Made by a program: the position numbers and the translations under genes. Below, one piece after another: positions 48,951 through 49,264 of a stretch of 49,264 nt of DNA (positions are counted from its first letter, which is position 1; every line of letters begins with the position of its first letter). This DNA comes from Deinococcus frigens DSM 12807 (lineage in GTDB: Bacteria; Deinococcota; Deinococci; Deinococcales; Deinococcaceae). The DNA is taken from contig NZ_JNIW01000029.1 in the NCBI RefSeq assembly GCF_000701425.1, positions 1-49,264 on the forward strand, written 5' to 3'. The notes under the pieces were generated by a model. It did no database searches. It was not told the origin of the DNA and saw only the letters and a list, made by a program, of their open reading frames with translations.

Positions 48951-49264
48951 TCAATTAATTCTGATTTTATCATAATGGCGTTTGAATTTGGTTCTGGCCG
49001 TTTTGATGGAGAATTGCCACTCCAGTTGGACTCTCTGGTGCTGTCGCTCATCTACCCAGATTTCCACCTCTGAGCGAAGTGTATTAATCGTCGGGATGCG
49101 TCGATCCAGACACTGCCGAGAGAGCGCGCTGAAATCTAACTCCGCCATATTCAGCCAGAACGCGTGTTTCGGTGTGAAGATCCATTCAAACCGGCCCACC
49201 AAGCGGTGGGCCTCCTCAGGCTTATTAAATTTGTAGAAACTGCCGCCGTGGTGGGTATTCAAGC
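48951..49264 (-). CDS. IS630-family transposase, C-terminal fragment (5' end outside window)
   Basis: This is the C-terminal third of a DDE transposase. NTHHGGSFYKF at the window edge is the usual sequence just after the second catalytic Asp (in a DNLNTH-type motif), so that Asp lies just beyond the window. FTPKHAFWLNMAELDFSALS carries the third catalytic residue (Glu), and CLDRRIP follows as in the IS630 subgroup with this ending. The frame is open to the last base, so the gene continues past the right edge. It ends 9 bases after greA, so the element border must lie within or next to that gap. Confidence 0.85.
   Translation of the reverse strand, partial: LNTHHGGSFYKFNKPEEAHRLVGRFEWIFTPKHAFWLNMAELDFSALSRQCLDRRIPTINTLRSEVEIWVDERQHQRVQLEWQFSIKTARTKFKRHYDKIRIN

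Overview
The window looks like a chromosomal segment of a Deinococcus species. The evidence is high G+C with strong GC third-position bias, an RpoC of about 1550 residues carrying the large insertion typical of Deinococcus-Thermus, an SLH/coiled-coil/beta-barrel envelope protein, small non-coding repeats, and many start codons lying 5-10 nt downstream of a TANNNT -10 box (leaderless transcription, common in Deinococcus). No rRNA, tRNA or CRISPR array was seen.

Layout. 1-754: a truncated IS630-type transposase abutting the remains of a GNAT acetyltransferase. 751-11040: housekeeping and stress metabolism: a SufS-like PLP enzyme without the catalytic Cys, bcp-rpiA, a membrane-anchored PIG-L deacetylase, a DUF255 thioredoxin-fold protein, a transglutaminase-like protein, a LysR regulator divergent from a 103-residue unknown, and a gamma-glutamyltransferase. 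11197-18399: four consecutive minus-strand genes for exported repeat proteins, mostly beta-propellers (Kelch, delta-60, WD40, sorbosone-dehydrogenase type); three have lipoboxes. 18770-21306: a 2Fe-2S ferredoxin, then a TetR-monooxygenase operon with a clear palindromic operator. 21457-24398: a TPR/SARP-like regulator divergent from a three-gene operon (47-residue secreted peptide, 61-residue unknown, HD-GYP phosphodiesterase). 24949-33179: rpoB-rpoC with a strong promoter and a long leader. 33583-38527: acetate use (DUF4212 subunit plus acetate symporter, and acs). 38539-41452: a 2H phosphoesterase, a small unknown interrupted by a miniature inverted-repeat element, an SDR and an S66 peptidase. 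41488-44009: lapA-like gene and recJ. 44344-45594: SLH/collagen-like/beta-barrel envelope protein. 46085-48941: enoyl-CoA hydratase with an overlapping HD phosphohydrolase, an acidic disordered protein and greA. 48951-49264: a second IS630-type transposase running off the edge.

The most interesting locus is 21457-24398. The regulator has a TPR half and a C-terminal winged-helix/BTAD half. It sits head-to-head, with 11 bp between start codons, with a gene for a 47-residue peptide bearing a Sec signal, followed by an HD-GYP enzyme. The DNA for the TPR half and the peptide is clearly poorer in G+C than the DNA-binding half. This resembles a peptide/receptor cassette wired to c-di-GMP signalling; that reading is inference and has not been shown.

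All family assignments come from motifs read by eye; no database search was run.
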